Shown here: positions 45,665-55,775 of the stretch, in pieces
How the letters are laid out: the number at the start of each line of letters is the position of its first letter
Position numbering within the stretch: position 1 is the first letter of the stretch
NCBI RefSeq assembly: GCF_020858115.1
Contig: NZ_JACYMM010000014.1
Coordinates: 1-64,000 of the forward strand
Reading direction: 5' to 3'
From: Janthinobacterium sp. FW305-129
GTDB taxonomy: Bacteria; Pseudomonadota; Gammaproteobacteria; Burkholderiales; Burkholderiaceae_D
DNA length: 64,000 bases
Made by a program: the position numbers and the translations under genes
The notes under the pieces: generated by a model
Databases searched by the model: none
What the model was told of the DNA's origin: nothing
What the model saw: the letters and a program-made list of their open reading frames with translations, nothing else

Positions 45665-46153
45665 ATGACCGACTTCATCGCCACCAGCGCAGGCCAGCGC
45701 GCCACCTTTTTGTGCGGCAAATCCTGGACGGCTTACGTCAGCACCTTCCTCATCGCCGTGCTGCTGTTCTTTGCCGCCCTGCCGCTGGCCTTCAAGTACA
45801 ACACGCGGGCCGCCTTCGTGGTGCTGCTCGGCTCGGCCCTGATCGTCGGCTACCGCCTGCTGACCATCCGCAGCTACCAGCTATATTGCGACGAGGCAGG
45901 CGTGTGGCTGGCATCCGGCATCTTGCCGTGGAAAAAGAAACTGACGGGCGTGAAATGGCGCGACATGGATGAAGCCGTCTATGAAACGAACTTCTGGAGC
46001 TGGCTGTTCCAGTCCTACACGGTGCGCGTCAGCCAGCGCTACACGCAGGAAACGGAAATCCACGCCACCGGCATGGCGCGCGGCAAGGATGCCGTGGCGG
46101 CCATCAATACGCGCCACCAGGAACAGCTGCACGGCAGCGCCATCGTCGTCTAG
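45665..46153 (+). CDS. Small membrane protein with PH-like cytoplasmic domain
   Basis: A 162-residue protein with two adjacent hydrophobic segments (about residues 23-42 and 49-66) followed by a soluble region that resembles bacterial PH-like (DUF304-type) domains: YQLYCDEAGVWLASGILPWKKKLTGVKWRDMDE. The family assignment is tentative. Start ATG 45665; a TTG two codons earlier is possible. It follows the SNF2 gene by 66 bp on the same strand. Confidence 0.6.
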   Translation: MTDFIATSAGQRATFLCGKSWTAYVSTFLIAVLLFFAALPLAFKYNTRAAFVVLLGSALIVGYRLLTIRSYQLYCDEAGVWLASGILPWKKKLTGVKWRDMDEAVYETNFWSWLFQSYTVRVSQRYTQETEIHATGMARGKDAVAAINTRHQEQLHGSAIVV

Positions 46154-46245
46154 CCCGGCGGACGGGCGGCAAAAAACTGCGCAAGCGCGGCAATTAATGC
46201 TAATCTTTGGGCCGCCCAGGCAAGCAAGGCCAACCTTTCAATAGT

Positions 46246-46294
46246 TGTTTGTTACTTACATTATCAGTTTATTATTTAGTGATTTTAACAAACA
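46246..46294. promoter_or_regulatory. Perfect 9-bp inverted repeat upstream of the DUF885 gene
   Basis: TGTTTGTTA and TAACAAACA are perfectly paired arms separated by a 31-bp AT-rich spacer. The repeat ends 23 bp before the start codon. It could be two operator half-sites, a leader hairpin or part of the promoter. Confidence 0.45.
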
Positions 46295-46317
46295 GCCAGA
46301 TATTCAAGAGATTAACT

Positions 46318-48180
46318 ATGCTGACAAGAAACAAAATTGCGCTCGCCGCATTGATGATGGCATTTACCCTGACGCCGGCCAGCGCCGCCAAGAAACCGCA
46401 AAAAAGCGGCAAGGCCGGCACCAGCAGCAGCAAGAAAAAAACCGTCGCAAAAAAGGCGGCCGTCGTCACGGCGGCCACGGCAGCCACGGTCGCCGCCGTC
46501 GCCAGCGAGAACAGCAGCGACCGCTCCATGAATAACCTCAGCGGCCAGTTCCTCACGGCCCTGTGGCGCCTGGACCCGGAAAGCGCGATTTCCGTCGGCA
46601 AGTATGATGGCGCCGCCAACCTGAGCATTCCCGACGCGGCCAGCCGCCAGAAACAGCTGGCCTTCATCGAGGAATGGCTTGGCAAGTTCGGCAAGCTGAA
46701 TGCCAGCAAAATGTCGGACAAGCAACGCACCGACCTGGCCTTGCTGACGAACAAGCTGCAATCGGACCGCTGGTATCTGACCACCTTCCGCGAATTCGAA
46801 TGGAACCCCGCCCAGTACAACGTGGCCGGCTCCATCGATTTCATCCTGAACACGGAGTACGCCTCGCAGCCGCAGCGCCTGCGCACCTTGCTCAAGCGCA
46901 TCGCCAGCGTGCCGCAATACTACGCGGCCGCCCGCGCCAGCATCGTCAACCCCACGCGCGAACACACGCAGCTGGCCATCGCCCAGAGCGCCGGCGTGCT
47001 CAGCGTGCTCGATGACCTGAACAAGACGGCACAGGGCTCCATCCTGACACCAGTGGAAAAGCAGCTGTACAACGCCCGCATCGCCGCCGCCCGCACGGCC
47101 GTGCAAGGCTATGCGGCCTGGCTGACGGAGCAGGATGCCGCGCTGGCGCAGAACGGCAATGCGCGCTCCTTCCGCATCGGCAAGGATTTATATGAACAGA
47201 AATTCGCCTACGATATCCAGGCCAGCGTCAGCGCCGAGCAGATGTACCAGAAAGCCCTGGCCGCGCGCGAAAAGCTGCTTGAGCACATGGACAGCCTGTC
47301 CGACGAGCTGTGGAGCAAAACCATGGGCAACACGGCCAAGCCGGCGGACCGCACGGCGAAGATCGGCATGGTGATCGACAAGCTGTCGAGCAACCACGTG
47401 GCGCCCGCCAATTTCGTGCCGGAAATCCGCCGCCAGATCCCGGAATTGCAGGAATGGGTGACCAGCCACAACCTGCTGACCATGGACCCGAAAAAGCCCC
47501 TGGTCGTGCGTGAAACGCCCGCCTACCAGCGCGGCGTGGCCGGCGCCAGCATCGAGGCGCCCGGCCCCTACCGCCCGCAGGACCGCACGTATTACAACGT
47601 GACGCCGCTCGACGGCGAAACGCCGGAACAGGCGGAAAGCAGCTTGCGCGAGTACAACCACTGGATCTTGCAGATCCTGAACATCCACGAAGCCATCCCC
47701 GGCCACTACACGCAGCTCGTGTACGCCAACAAGTCGCCGTCGCTGGTCAAGTCCATCTTCGGCAACGGCGCCATGATCGAAGGCTGGGCCGTGTACGGCG
47801 AGCGCATGATGCTCGAATCGGGTTATGGCAACAACGCGCCGGAAATGTGGCTGATGTATTCGAAGTGGAACTTGCGCAGCGTCACCAATACCATCCTCGA
47901 CTACAGCGTGCACGTGCTGGGCATGACGGAAGCGCAAGCGCTCGACCTGCTGACGCGCCAGGCTTTCCAGACCAAGCGCGAAGCCACGGAAAAATGGCGC
48001 CGCGTGCAGTTGAGCTCGGTTCAGCTGACCAGCTATTTCAGCGGCTACAGCGAAATCATGGACTTGCGCGAACAGCGCAAGCAGGCGCTGGGCAACAAAT
48101 TCGTGCTGAAGGATTTCCACGAGCAATTCCTCAGCTACGGCAGCGCACCCGTGAAAGTCATCAAGGAACTGATGAATTAA
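46318..48180 (+). CDS. DUF885 family secreted protein (putative metallohydrolase)
   Basis: A 620-residue precursor. Signal peptide MLTRNKIALAALMMAFTLTPASAA is followed by a Lys/Ser/Ala-rich low-complexity segment, then a DUF885 domain to the C-terminus. The motif HEAIPGHY near residue 460, with the downstream MIEGWAVYGERMM, is the metal-binding, peptidase-like centre of the family; activity is not established for most members. AAGAG lies 7 nt before ATG 46318. The stop is followed closely by a strong terminator. It is transcribed in the same direction as the S9 peptidase, 5 kb downstream. Confidence 0.88.
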   Translation: MLTRNKIALAALMMAFTLTPASAAKKPQKSGKAGTSSSKKKTVAKKAAVVTAATAATVAAVASENSSDRSMNNLSGQFLTALWRLDPESAISVGKYDGAANLSIPDAASRQKQLAFIEEWLGKFGKLNASKMSDKQRTDLALLTNKLQSDRWYLTTFREFEWNPAQYNVAGSIDFILNTEYASQPQRLRTLLKRIASVPQYYAAARASIVNPTREHTQLAIAQSAGVLSVLDDLNKTAQGSILTPVEKQLYNARIAAARTAVQGYAAWLTEQDAALAQNGNARSFRIGKDLYEQKFAYDIQASVSAEQMYQKALAAREKLLEHMDSLSDELWSKTMGNTAKPADRTAKIGMVIDKLSSNHVAPANFVPEIRRQIPELQEWVTSHNLLTMDPKKPLVVRETPAYQRGVAGASIEAPGPYRPQDRTYYNVTPLDGETPEQAESSLREYNHWILQILNIHEAIPGHYTQLVYANKSPSLVKSIFGNGAMIEGWAVYGERMMLESGYGNNAPEMWLMYSKWNLRSVTNTILDYSVHVLGMTEAQALDLLTRQAFQTKREATEKWRRVQLSSVQLTSYFSGYSEIMDLREQRKQALGNKFVLKDFHEQFLSYGSAPVKVIKELMN

Positions 48181-48202
48181 GCGACGTTCACCGTCAGCTT
48201 GC

Positions 48203-48226
48203 AAAGGGCGCCGCGGCGCCCTTTTT
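48203..48226 (+). terminator. Terminator after the DUF885 gene
   Basis: AAAGGGCGCC pairs perfectly with GGCGCCCTTT around a 2-nt loop and ends in five T, 23 bp beyond the stop. Confidence 0.9.
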
Positions 48227-48351
48227 GCATGCGTTTGCGCTGCCGCAAACCACCGGCTTGCCGATCCATTAAGCTCATGGGAAGGCAGGCGCCACCGCAC
48301 TCCTCACTGGCAATTGCCGATTTTCCTGCTAGGCTGGATATAGGAGCGTCC

Positions 48352-48753
48352 ATGCATATGCCCATCCAGTTCGACACCCTCGATTACGCCAAACGCCTCG
48401 CCTCGGCCGGCGTGCCCACACAGCAGGCGGAGGCCCATGCGATGGCGCTGGGCGAAGTGCTGGGCTCGGCCGTCGTCGTGCATGGCGAACTGGCGGCGCT
48501 GGAGCGCAATGTACTGGGGGAAATCAAGCTGGTGTCGCAACAGGTCGATACCAAGCTGGGCGCCCTGGAGTTGAAGATCGATGCGCTGGAACTCAGGCTC
48601 GACACCAAAATAGACGCCCTGGAGCACAAATTCGACGCCCGCCTGGAACGCCTGGACTTGCGCCATGGCGCAGACATGAAACACGTGTACTGGATGATGA
48701 GCACTTTGATCCTGCTCAACCTGGGCATCCTCAGTAAACTGATGCTGCAGTAA
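48352..48753 (+). CDS. DUF1640-like coiled-coil protein with C-terminal membrane anchor
   Basis: A 133-residue protein. The N-terminal FDTLDYAKRLASAGVPTQQAEAHA resembles the DUF1640 family, residues about 50-100 form a heptad coiled coil (GALELKIDALELRLDTKIDA), and the C-terminal WMMSTLILLNLGILSKLML is one membrane segment. Such proteins are tail-anchored and oligomeric; a function is not established. AGGAG sits well before ATG 48352. The terminator downstream also serves tatC. Confidence 0.75.
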   Translation: MHMPIQFDTLDYAKRLASAGVPTQQAEAHAMALGEVLGSAVVVHGELAALERNVLGEIKLVSQQVDTKLGALELKIDALELRLDTKIDALEHKFDARLERLDLRHGADMKHVYWMMSTLILLNLGILSKLMLQ

Positions 48754-48779
48754 GCGCACACTAACTTTCCTAGCAACAA

Positions 48780-48815
48780 AAAAGCCGCTGCTCCCGGGGG
48801 AGCTCAGCGGCTTTT
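48780..48815. terminator. Bidirectional terminator between the DUF1640-like gene and tatC
   Basis: AAAAGCCGCTG and CAGCGGCTTTT pair around inner CTCCC/GGGAG, with A and T runs at both ends. It separates convergent genes. Confidence 0.88.
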
Positions 48816-48836
48816 GCCTGTGCGTCTTGCTTACGT

Positions 48837-49595
48837 CTAGGACGCTTCTTCCGGCGCCTGCGTGGCCTTGACGAAGATGGGCGCCACCAGCAAGCCCAGC
48901 TCGAACAGCAGGCACATCGGGATGGCCAGCGAGAACTGGCTGACGACGTCCGGCGGCGTGACGATGGCGGCAATCACGAAGGCGCCGACGATGATGTAGG
49001 GACGCACTTCCTTGAGTTTCGCGATGGAAACCAGTCCCATGCGCACGAGGATCACCACCACCACCGGCACTTCGAAGGTGGCGCCAAAGGCCAGGCACAT
49101 CGACATGACGAATTCGAGATAATTTTCGATATCGGGCATGAGGGTGATGCTGTCGGGCGAGAACTGGTTGATGAAGTGAAATACCCTGCCAAAGACAAAG
49201 AAATAACAGAAGGCAACTCCACTCATGAACAATAATGATGAGGAAATCACCAGTGGCGCGATCAGGCGTTTTTCATGCGCGTACAGGCCTGGTGCGATAA
49301 ACGCCCACAGCTGGTACAGCACCCAGGGCAAGGAGATGACAAAGGCCACCAGCAGGGTCACCTTCATCGGTATCAGGAACGGCGAAATGACGCCGGTGGC
49401 AATCATTTTGGAATCTTTGCCGGTCAGCGAACTGAGCATCGGCTGGGCGATGATGTCGTAGACTTTATCCGGGCCAGGCCACCAGAACAGCAACGCGCAC
49501 ACCACGGCAATGCCGATCGAGGCCTTGACCAGGCGGTTGCGCAGCTCGACCAGATGCGAGATAAAGGTTTCTTCCACGGGGGATTTGCTACTCAT
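48837..49595 (-). CDS. tatC: Sec-independent protein translocase subunit TatC
   Basis: TatC, a six-span inner-membrane protein, binds twin-arginine signal peptides with TatB and starts Tat export of folded proteins. The 252-residue protein has the conserved N-terminal block FISHLVELRNRLVKA, the first periplasmic-loop proline region, LPWVLYQLWAFIAPGLYAHEK, and the ends of later helices PDVVSQFSLAIPM. Its start overlaps the tatB stop by 4 nt. It ends the minus-strand his-tat array before a terminator. Confidence 0.96.
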   Translation of the reverse strand: MSSKSPVEETFISHLVELRNRLVKASIGIAVVCALLFWWPGPDKVYDIIAQPMLSSLTGKDSKMIATGVISPFLIPMKVTLLVAFVISLPWVLYQLWAFIAPGLYAHEKRLIAPLVISSSLLFMSGVAFCYFFVFGRVFHFINQFSPDSITLMPDIENYLEFVMSMCLAFGATFEVPVVVVILVRMGLVSIAKLKEVRPYIIVGAFVIAAIVTPPDVVSQFSLAIPMCLLFELGLLVAPIFVKATQAPEEAS

Positions 49596-50125
49596 GAGTA
49601 AAAGGAGGAGGAACTGGCGCGCGGACGGAAACGCGCCACGCGGGCGGCCGCCGACTGCACGTGCTGCTTGCCGCCATGGCGCTGCTTGTACCAGCCAGGA
49701 ACGGCGGAATTGCGCACCAGCTTCTTGCGGCGAAATTCGCGCGCCTTGCGGGCCAGGTCATCGTTGGTGGCGCGCAGCATGGCTTCATGGGCATCGTGAT
49801 GCCCATCATATGCACTGGAATCACCGCGCCAGGCGTTTTCCACCTCGGCCAGGTTGCCGGAGATCGAGTTTTCCACGCCATGCATGGATTTCTCCACGCT
49901 TTGCTTGACGGAATGGCCTGCCTCCTGCACTTCCTTCTGCAGGTTTTTCAGCTCTTCCATTTCGATTTCGCGCGAAACTTCGGATTTCACCTGATTCAGA
50001 TAGCGTTGCGCGCGGCCGTACAGGGTGCCGGCCATGCGCGCCACTCTCGGCAACTTTTCAGGGCCGATGACTATCAACGCAACCACGCCGATGATGGCGA
50101 TTTTAGAGAGACCGAGATCGATCAT
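49592..50125 (-). CDS. tatB: Sec-independent protein translocase subunit TatB
   Basis: A 177-residue TatB. One N-terminal membrane helix is followed by the amphipathic helix and hinge (MIDLGLSKIAIIGVVALIVIG then PEKLPRVARMAGTLYGRAQ), with the family GPEKLP motif. The C-terminal tail is longer than in E. coli, rich in charged residues, ending in a Ser-rich stretch, and predicted cytoplasmic. It lies between tatA and tatC with a 48-bp gap to tatA. Confidence 0.94.
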   Translation of the reverse strand: MIDLGLSKIAIIGVVALIVIGPEKLPRVARMAGTLYGRAQRYLNQVKSEVSREIEMEELKNLQKEVQEAGHSVKQSVEKSMHGVENSISGNLAEVENAWRGDSSAYDGHHDAHEAMLRATNDDLARKAREFRRKKLVRNSAVPGWYKQRHGGKQHVQSAAARVARFRPRASSSSFYS

Positions 50126-50173
50126 AAGCGGACAAGGGCTGTTACCGGACGAGGCAAGGGCCCCGCCACGCTA

Positions 50174-50410
50174 TCAGGACTTGCTTTTCTCTTTCGTTTC
50201 GACGTCGATGGTGCTTTTGTCGGCCACTTGCGATGGCGCAGCAGGAGGGGTGCTGGCTGCCGGAGCGTCATCGTCGCCCTTGACGCCATCCTTGAAGCCT
50301 TTGACGGCCTTGCCGATATCACCGCCGATATTGCCCAGTTTCTTGGTGCCGAAGACCAGCATCACGATAACCAGAACGATCACCCAGTGCCAAATACTCA
50401 ATGAACCCAT
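50174..50410 (-). CDS. tatA: Sec-independent protein translocase subunit TatA
   Basis: A 78-residue TatA, the pore-forming small subunit. [20 protein letters not shown] is the membrane helix; [20 protein letters not shown] is the conserved amphipathic helix with the family FG(T)KK motif. The C-terminal tail is short and charged. ATG 50410 has AAGGAG upstream; the longer in-frame form from 50452 would place residues before the helix and is less likely. First gene of the tat set after hinT. Confidence 0.95.
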   Translation of the reverse strand: MGSLSIWHWVIVLVIVMLVFGTKKLGNIGGDIGKAVKGFKDGVKGDDDAPAASTPPAAPSQVADKSTIDVETKEKSKS

Positions 50411-50490
50411 CACATTCTCCTTGCGGGACGGTGCCCGAATAGCGTCAACCAATGCCGGTAGTATACACGCGAACCCGGCGCACGGCGAAA

Positions 50491-50862
50491 TCAGTGCTGG
50501 CCGCGCCAGGGACGGGGACCGCCGTACACATGCATGTGCAGGTGATACACCTCTTGCCCGCCGTTCGGGCCGCTGTTGATCATGGTCTTGAAGCCGCCGG
50601 ACGGCACCCCATCGGCGTCATAGCTGACGGCGCAGCCGAACTCGGCAGCGAGTTTCGGCGCCAGGCGCAGCAGCTTGCCCAGTATTTCCGTATGGCTATC
50701 GTCGCAGTCGGACAGGCTGGCCACGTGGCGCTTCGGGATCAGCAGCAGGTGCACGGGGGCGGCCGGGTTGATGTCCTTGAAGGCCAGCAAGTCGTCGTCT
50801 TCATACACGATGGAAGAAGGAATTTGTTTCGCAGCAATCTTGCAAAAAATACAGTTATCCAC
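50491..50862 (-). CDS. hinT: Histidine triad nucleotide-binding protein (HinT)
   Basis: A 123-residue HIT-family protein. N-terminal [20 protein letters not shown] and the catalytic histidine triad HLHMHVYGG are typical of HinT, a purine nucleoside phosphoramidase. It lies between hisE and tatA, an arrangement common in betaproteobacteria. The gap to hisE is 15 bp, so it is probably part of the his transcript. Confidence 0.93.
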   Translation of the reverse strand: MDNCIFCKIAAKQIPSSIVYEDDDLLAFKDINPAAPVHLLLIPKRHVASLSDCDDSHTEILGKLLRLAPKLAAEFGCAVSYDADGVPSGGFKTMINSGPNGGQEVYHLHMHVYGGPRPWRGQH

Positions 50863-50877
50863 GCACGCTCCAGTAGG

Positions 50878-51249
50878 TCAGTGTTTGTCTGTTTCGCCAG
50901 CGTCGCGCAATTCATCCTTGCGCGCCGCCTTTTCTTCCAGGCCGGACAAGCCTTCGCGGCGCGCCAGCTCGTCGAGCACCTGCTGCGGCGTCAGGTCGAA
51001 CTGCGCCAGCATCACCAGGCTGTGAAACCACAGGTCGGCGCACTCGTACAGCACTTTCGACGGGTCGTTGTCGCGGCGCGCATCCTTGGCGGCCATCACG
51101 GTTTCCGTCGCTTCCTCGCCGATTTTTTTCAGAATCGCATCATCGCCCTTGGCAAACAGGCGCGCGACATACGAGGTGGCGGGGTCGCCGCCATTGGACA
51201 GCTTGCGCGATTCAATCACGGCGGCCAGGCGTTTTAACGTTTCGCTCAT
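50878..51249 (-). CDS. hisE: Phosphoribosyl-ATP pyrophosphatase
   Basis: HisE hydrolyses phosphoribosyl-ATP to phosphoribosyl-AMP in step 2 of histidine synthesis. The 123-residue protein has the GEEATE motif of the MazG-like metal site and the YECADLWFH helix. It is separate from HisI, not fused. The start overlaps the hisI stop by 4 nt. Confidence 0.94.
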   Translation of the reverse strand: MSETLKRLAAVIESRKLSNGGDPATSYVARLFAKGDDAILKKIGEEATETVMAAKDARRDNDPSKVLYECADLWFHSLVMLAQFDLTPQQVLDELARREGLSGLEEKAARKDELRDAGETDKH

Positions 51250-51683
51250 TTGCTCTTGCTTTCCGCGTAAATCGCCTCAGGGTCTTTCAGGACGGGGTCG
51301 GTGACTTGCCATTCGCCTGTTTTTTCGTCGCCTTCGAACTTCTGGAAGAAGCACGAGTGGCGGCCCGTATGGCAGGCGATGCCGCCGGCTTGCTCGATTT
51401 TCAGCAAGACCACGTCTTCGTCGCAATCGAGGCGGATTTCCAGCACCTTTTGCGTGTGGCCCGACTCTTCGCCCTTGTGCCACAGTTTCTTGCGCGAACG
51501 GCTCCAGTACACGGCTTCGCCCAGCTCCACCGTGCGCGCCAGCGCGTCGCGGTTCATCCAGGCGAACATCAGCACGTCATTGCTGCCCGCTTCCTGCGCG
51601 ATCACGGGCACCAGGCCGTGCTCGTCCCATTTGACCTTTTTCAGCCACTTGGCATTGCTTGCTACGATGGTTCCGTTTTGCAT
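51246..51683 (-). CDS. hisI: Phosphoribosyl-AMP cyclohydrolase
   Basis: HisI opens the adenine ring of phosphoribosyl-AMP in step 3. The 145-residue protein contains [22 protein letters not shown], the zinc/metal site DCDEDVVLL, and [10 protein letters not shown]. It follows hisF with a 26-bp gap and overlaps hisE. Confidence 0.95.
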   Translation of the reverse strand: MQNGTIVASNAKWLKKVKWDEHGLVPVIAQEAGSNDVLMFAWMNRDALARTVELGEAVYWSRSRKKLWHKGEESGHTQKVLEIRLDCDEDVVLLKIEQAGGIACHTGRHSCFFQKFEGDEKTGEWQVTDPVLKDPEAIYAESKSK

Positions 51684-51709
51684 GTTCTTCTATCCTGCTT
51701 GTATGTACT

Positions 51710-52471
51710 TTACGCCAGGCGCATGGGAATGCCCTGCTGCGCCATGAACTGCTTGGCTTCCTGCACCGTGTGCTGGCCATAGTGGAAGATGCTGGCGGCC
51801 AGCACGGCATCCGCGCGCCCCACCTTGATGCCATCGACCAGGTCTTGCAAGCCGCCCACGCCGCCCGAGGCGATGACGGGGATGCTGACGGCATCGGACA
51901 CGCCGCGCGTCAGGCCCAGGTCGAAGCCCACCTTGGTGCCGTCGCGGTCCATGCTGGTGAGCAAGATTTCTCCGGCGCCCAGGCTTTCCATTTTACGCGC
52001 CCACTCGAATGCGTCCAGGCCCGTGGCCGTGCGTCCGCCATGGGTAAACACTTCCCACTTGCCGGGCGACACCTGCTTGGCGTCGATGGCGACGACGATG
52101 CATTGCGAGCCGTGCTTTTGCGATGCCTCAAACACCAGCTGCGGGTTCGTCACGGCCGACGTGTTGATGCTGACCTTGTCGGCGCCCGCGTTGAGCAGGC
52201 GGCGCACATCTTCCACCACGCGCACGCCGCCGCCCACGGTCAGCGGAATGAATACTTGCGATGCCACGGCTTCGATGATGTCGAAGATCAAGCCGCGGTT
52301 GTCGCTCGAGGCGGTAATATCGAGGAAAGTGATTTCGTCGGCGCCCTGCTCGTCATAACGGCGGGCAATTTCCACGGGGTCGCCCGCGTCGCGCAATTCC
52401 GTGAAATTGACGCCTTTGACGACGCGGCCATTCGTCACGTCGAGGCAGGGGATGATACGTTTTGCAAGCAT
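51710..52471 (-). CDS. hisF: Imidazole glycerol phosphate synthase cyclase subunit
   Basis: HisF is the beta/alpha barrel that joins ammonia from HisH with PRFAR to give imidazole glycerol phosphate and AICAR. The 253-residue protein has catalytic D11 ([12 protein letters not shown]) and the phosphate-binding motifs [14 protein letters not shown] [10 protein letters not shown] and [12 protein letters not shown] 52471 has GGAA just upstream; a longer start at 52504 adds residues from the hisA-hisF gap. Its partner is hisH, 0.9 kb upstream. Confidence 0.95.
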   Translation of the reverse strand: MLAKRIIPCLDVTNGRVVKGVNFTELRDAGDPVEIARRYDEQGADEITFLDITASSDNRGLIFDIIEAVASQVFIPLTVGGGVRVVEDVRRLLNAGADKVSINTSAVTNPQLVFEASQKHGSQCIVVAIDAKQVSPGKWEVFTHGGRTATGLDAFEWARKMESLGAGEILLTSMDRDGTKVGFDLGLTRGVSDAVSIPVIASGGVGGLQDLVDGIKVGRADAVLAASIFHYGQHTVQEAKQFMAQQGIPMRLA

Positions 52472-52531
52472 GATGGGTTCCAGATTGTCGCCAGGCCAGG
52501 ACACGCACAGGCGCGCCCTGGCCGGGCAGGC

Positions 52532-53305
52532 TTAAACGGCGGCGTCGGTCAGTTCGTCGGCGCGTTCCTGCGCCTGCGCCAGGTCGATCGTGCCTTCATA
52601 GATGGAACGGCCGCAGATCACGCCTTCGATGCCTTCGGCCTGGACCGCGCACAGCGCTTCCACGTCGCCGATATTGTGCAGGCCGCCCGAGGCGATGACG
52701 GGGATCTTGACGGCTTGCGCCAGCTTGACGGTGGCGTCGATATTGATGCCGCCCATCATGCCGTCGCGGCCGATGTCCGTGTAGATGATCGACTCGACGC
52801 CGTAGGCTTCGAATTTTTTCGCCAGGTCGATCACTTCGTGGCCCGACATCTTGCTCCAGCCATCCGTTGCCACTTTGCCATCCTTGGCATCGAGGCCGAC
52901 GATGATGTGGCCCGGGAAGGCGCCGCAGGCGTCGTGCAGGAAGCCGGGGCTTTTCACGGCCGCCGTGCCGATGATGATGTAGGTGATGCCGGCGTCGAGG
53001 TAGCGCTCGATGGTGTCGAGGTCGCGGATGCCGCCGCCCAGCTGCACGGGGATTTCCTCGATGTCGTTTTCCACGGCGAAATCCTGCACCGCCTTCAGGA
53101 TGGCTTTCACGGCGCCCTCGTTCTTCGGCTTGCCGGCAAAGGCGCCGTTCAGGTCGACCAGGTGCAGCCGGCGCGCGCCTTGCATCAGCCAATGGCGGGC
53201 CATCTCGGCCGGGTCTTCGGAAAATACGGTGGCAAGTTCCATATCGCCTTGTTTCAGGCGTACGCAGTGACCGTCTTTCAGGTCGATGGCGGGAATAAGC
53301 AGCAT
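52532..53305 (-). CDS. hisA: Phosphoribosyl isomerase HisA (ProFAR isomerase)
   Basis: HisA isomerises ProFAR to PRFAR by an Amadori rearrangement. The 257-residue barrel starts [21 protein letters not shown] with catalytic D8, and the second catalytic Asp is in [14 protein letters not shown]. It lies between hisH and hisF in the order H-A-F. Confidence 0.96.
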   Translation of the reverse strand: MLLIPAIDLKDGHCVRLKQGDMELATVFSEDPAEMARHWLMQGARRLHLVDLNGAFAGKPKNEGAVKAILKAVQDFAVENDIEEIPVQLGGGIRDLDTIERYLDAGITYIIIGTAAVKSPGFLHDACGAFPGHIIVGLDAKDGKVATDGWSKMSGHEVIDLAKKFEAYGVESIIYTDIGRDGMMGGINIDATVKLAQAVKIPVIASGGLHNIGDVEALCAVQAEGIEGVICGRSIYEGTIDLAQAQERADELTDAAV

Positions 53306-53360
53306 GGTCAGTGTGATTTAAAAGTGAGTGAGAGGCGGAAAAAAAGCCGGAGAGCCAACG

Positions 53361-53999
53361 TTAAGGTTGCCAGTGAACGAAGTTCTTGTACAGCTGCAAG
53401 CCAGCGGCAGCACTTTTTTCAGGGTGAAACTGTGTCGCGAAAATATTATCACGGGCGACGGCGCAAGCGAACGGCGCGCCATAGATAGTCTCGCCCACCG
53501 TGTGCGCCGCTTCTTGAGGTTGAGCAAAATAGCTGTGCACAAAGTAAAAATAGGCGTTGTCGGCAATGCCATCCCACATGACATGGGACGCCGTTTGCCG
53601 CACTTGGTTCCAGCCCATTTGCGGCACCTTGAAGCGCGAGCCGTCTTCCTGCACCTGGCCGTCGAGCTGGAAGCGCACGACTTTGCCTGGAAGCAAGCCC
53701 AAACCGGCCGCATCGCCCTCTTCGCTGCCGTCGAACAGCATTTGCTCGCCGATGCACACGCCCAGCACGGGCTTGCTGTCGGCGGCGCGCAGCAGCGCCT
53801 CCAATACGCCCGATTCGCGCAGGCTGCGCATGCAGTCGGGCATGGCGCCCTGGCCCGGCAAGACGATGCGGTCGGCGCTGTCGATGTCGGCAGCGACACC
53901 GGAAATGCGCACGTCGGCTTCCGGCGCCACGGCACGCAGCGCCTGCGCCACCGAGCGCAAATTGCCCATGCCGTAATCCACCACCACAATTTTATTCAT
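53361..53999 (-). CDS. hisH: Imidazole glycerol phosphate synthase glutaminase subunit
   Basis: HisH hydrolyses glutamine and passes ammonia to HisF. The 212-residue class I amidotransferase has the oxyanion motif PGQGAM, nucleophile Cys in GVCIGEQ, and the His-Glu pair in QFHPEKS. It lies 55 bp before hisA. Confidence 0.96.
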   Translation of the reverse strand: MNKIVVVDYGMGNLRSVAQALRAVAPEADVRISGVAADIDSADRIVLPGQGAMPDCMRSLRESGVLEALLRAADSKPVLGVCIGEQMLFDGSEEGDAAGLGLLPGKVVRFQLDGQVQEDGSRFKVPQMGWNQVRQTASHVMWDGIADNAYFYFVHSYFAQPQEAAHTVGETIYGAPFACAVARDNIFATQFHPEKSAAAGLQLYKNFVHWQP

Positions 54000-54037
54000 G
54001 TTTGATCCCGGAATCTACAATATAGCGAGAGCGGCGC

Positions 54038-54628
54038 TCACAGGCTGCCCTTGGTCGATGGAATGATGCCGGCCGCGCGCTCGTCGAGCTCGGCAGCCAT
54101 GCGCAGCGCGCGGCCAAAGGCCTTGAACACGGTTTCGCATTGGTGGTGGGCATTCGTGCCGCGCAGGTTGTCGATATGCAATGTCACGCCCGCATGGTTG
54201 ACGAAGCCGCGGAAAAATTCCAGGGTCAGGTCGACGTCGAAGCCGGCGATCATGGCGCGCGTAAACGGGATGTGGTATTCGATGCCAGGGCGGCCCGAGA
54301 AATCGAGCACCACGCGCGACAGCGCCTCGTCCAGCGGCACGTACGCATGGCCGTAGCGGCGGATGCCCTTCTTGTCGCCGATGGCCTTGGCCACGGCCAT
54401 GCCCAGGGTGATGCCCACGTCTTCCACCGTATGGTGGTTGTCGATATGCACGTCGCCCGTCGCTTCGATATCGAGGTCGATCAAGCCGTGGCGGGCGATC
54501 TGGTCCAGCATATGGTCGAGGAAGGGCACGCCGGTATTGAGCTTTTGCTGGCCCGTGCCGTCCAGGTTGAGGGCGACGCGAACTTGCGTCTCATTGGTGT
54601 TGCGCGTGATTTCTGCGGTGCGGTTCAT
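54038..54628 (-). CDS. hisB: Imidazoleglycerol-phosphate dehydratase
   Basis: A 196-residue monofunctional HisB dehydratase. The two metal-binding histidine motifs are DNHHTVED and NAHHQCE. The enteric bifunctional HisB has an extra phosphatase domain that is absent here, so histidinol-phosphate phosphatase must be encoded elsewhere. Confidence 0.96.
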   Translation of the reverse strand: MNRTAEITRNTNETQVRVALNLDGTGQQKLNTGVPFLDHMLDQIARHGLIDLDIEATGDVHIDNHHTVEDVGITLGMAVAKAIGDKKGIRRYGHAYVPLDEALSRVVLDFSGRPGIEYHIPFTRAMIAGFDVDLTLEFFRGFVNHAGVTLHIDNLRGTNAHHQCETVFKAFGRALRMAAELDERAAGIIPSTKGSL

Positions 54629-54647
54629 GGGAGGCTCTGGCGATTAG

Positions 54648-55742
54648 CTAAACGAGGGATGCCTTGAAGGCATCGTAAAAAAGGGAATTTTCTTCCGGGG
54701 TGCTGACGCTGATGCGCAGGCAATTGGCCAGCGCAGCATGCATTTTACTCATATTTTTAATTAAAACCCTGCGGGCAAGCAGTTTTGCGCAAACATCGTC
54801 GGAATCTGCCACACGAATCAGAAGAAAATTTGCCTTCGAAGGGAACACGGTCACGCCGGGCAGCTCTGCCAGGCGTCGAGCCAGCGCATCGCGCGCGCTG
54901 TTGAGCAAGTCCGCCTGCGCGTTGAGCACGTCGAGGTGCTCGAGCGCGAATTCGGCCGCCGCCTGCGTCAGCACATTCACGTTATACGGCGGGCGCACTT
55001 TCTCGAATTGCGCCAGCAGGGCCGGCGCGGCCGACATGTAGCCGAGGCGGATGCCGGCCAGGCCCAGCTTCGACACGGTGCGCATCACCACCAGGTTCTC
55101 GAATTCGGGCAGGCGGCCCATGAAACTGTGCTGCGCGAACGGCTCATACGCTTCGTCGACGACAGCGATGCCCGTGTCGCCGAGGGCGGCGAGGATGCGT
55201 TCGATGTCGGCAGTGGCAAACAGGTTGCCCGTCGGGTTGTTCGGGTACGCGAGGAAGACCAGCGCCGGGCGGTGCGCTTCGATGGCCGCCAGCATGGCCG
55301 GCATGTCCAGGCTGAAGTCCGGGTTCAACGGCACGCCGACGAAATCCATGCCGGCAAACTGCGCCGAACGGGCATACATGACGAAGGCGGGCACGGGCGC
55401 CAGCAGCACGGCGCGCTGGCCCGGCTCCTGGCGCGCGCACGCCATGGCCAGGATGGAAATGAGCTCATCGGAGCCGTTACCCAGCATGACGTCGAAGCCG
55501 GCGGGCACGCCCAGATTGGCGCAAATGGCTTGTTGCAGGCTGGCGTACGACGGCGGATAGCGGTTCAGCGCCACGCCGGCCAGGCGCGCGCCCAGTTCCT
55601 CGCGCAGCTGCTGCGGCAGCGGATACGGGTTTTCCATCGCATCGAGCTTGATGTAACCGCTGGCATCGGCGACCTGGTAGCTTTTGACGGCGCGCACATC
55701 GGCGCGCACGGTGTTGCTGATTAACTGATCGAGGAAAGACAT
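54648..55742 (-). CDS. hisC: Histidinol-phosphate aminotransferase
   Basis: HisC is a PLP enzyme that transfers an amino group from glutamate to imidazole acetol phosphate. The 364-residue protein has the PLP lysine K225 in [15 protein letters not shown], the family NP(T) motif in YPNNPTGN, and ENPYP near the N-terminus. It lies 19 bp before hisB and 33 bp after the methyltransferase gene. Confidence 0.95.
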   Translation of the reverse strand: MSFLDQLISNTVRADVRAVKSYQVADASGYIKLDAMENPYPLPQQLREELGARLAGVALNRYPPSYASLQQAICANLGVPAGFDVMLGNGSDELISILAMACARQEPGQRAVLLAPVPAFVMYARSAQFAGMDFVGVPLNPDFSLDMPAMLAAIEAHRPALVFLAYPNNPTGNLFATADIERILAALGDTGIAVVDEAYEPFAQHSFMGRLPEFENLVVMRTVSKLGLAGIRLGYMSAAPALLAQFEKVRPPYNVNVLTQAAAEFALEHLDVLNAQADLLNSARDALARRLAELPGVTVFPSKANFLLIRVADSDDVCAKLLARRVLIKNMSKMHAALANCLRISVSTPEENSLFYDAFKASLV

Positions 55743-55775
55743 GCTGCAAACACTCCTGATGGAATTAAAGGGAGA

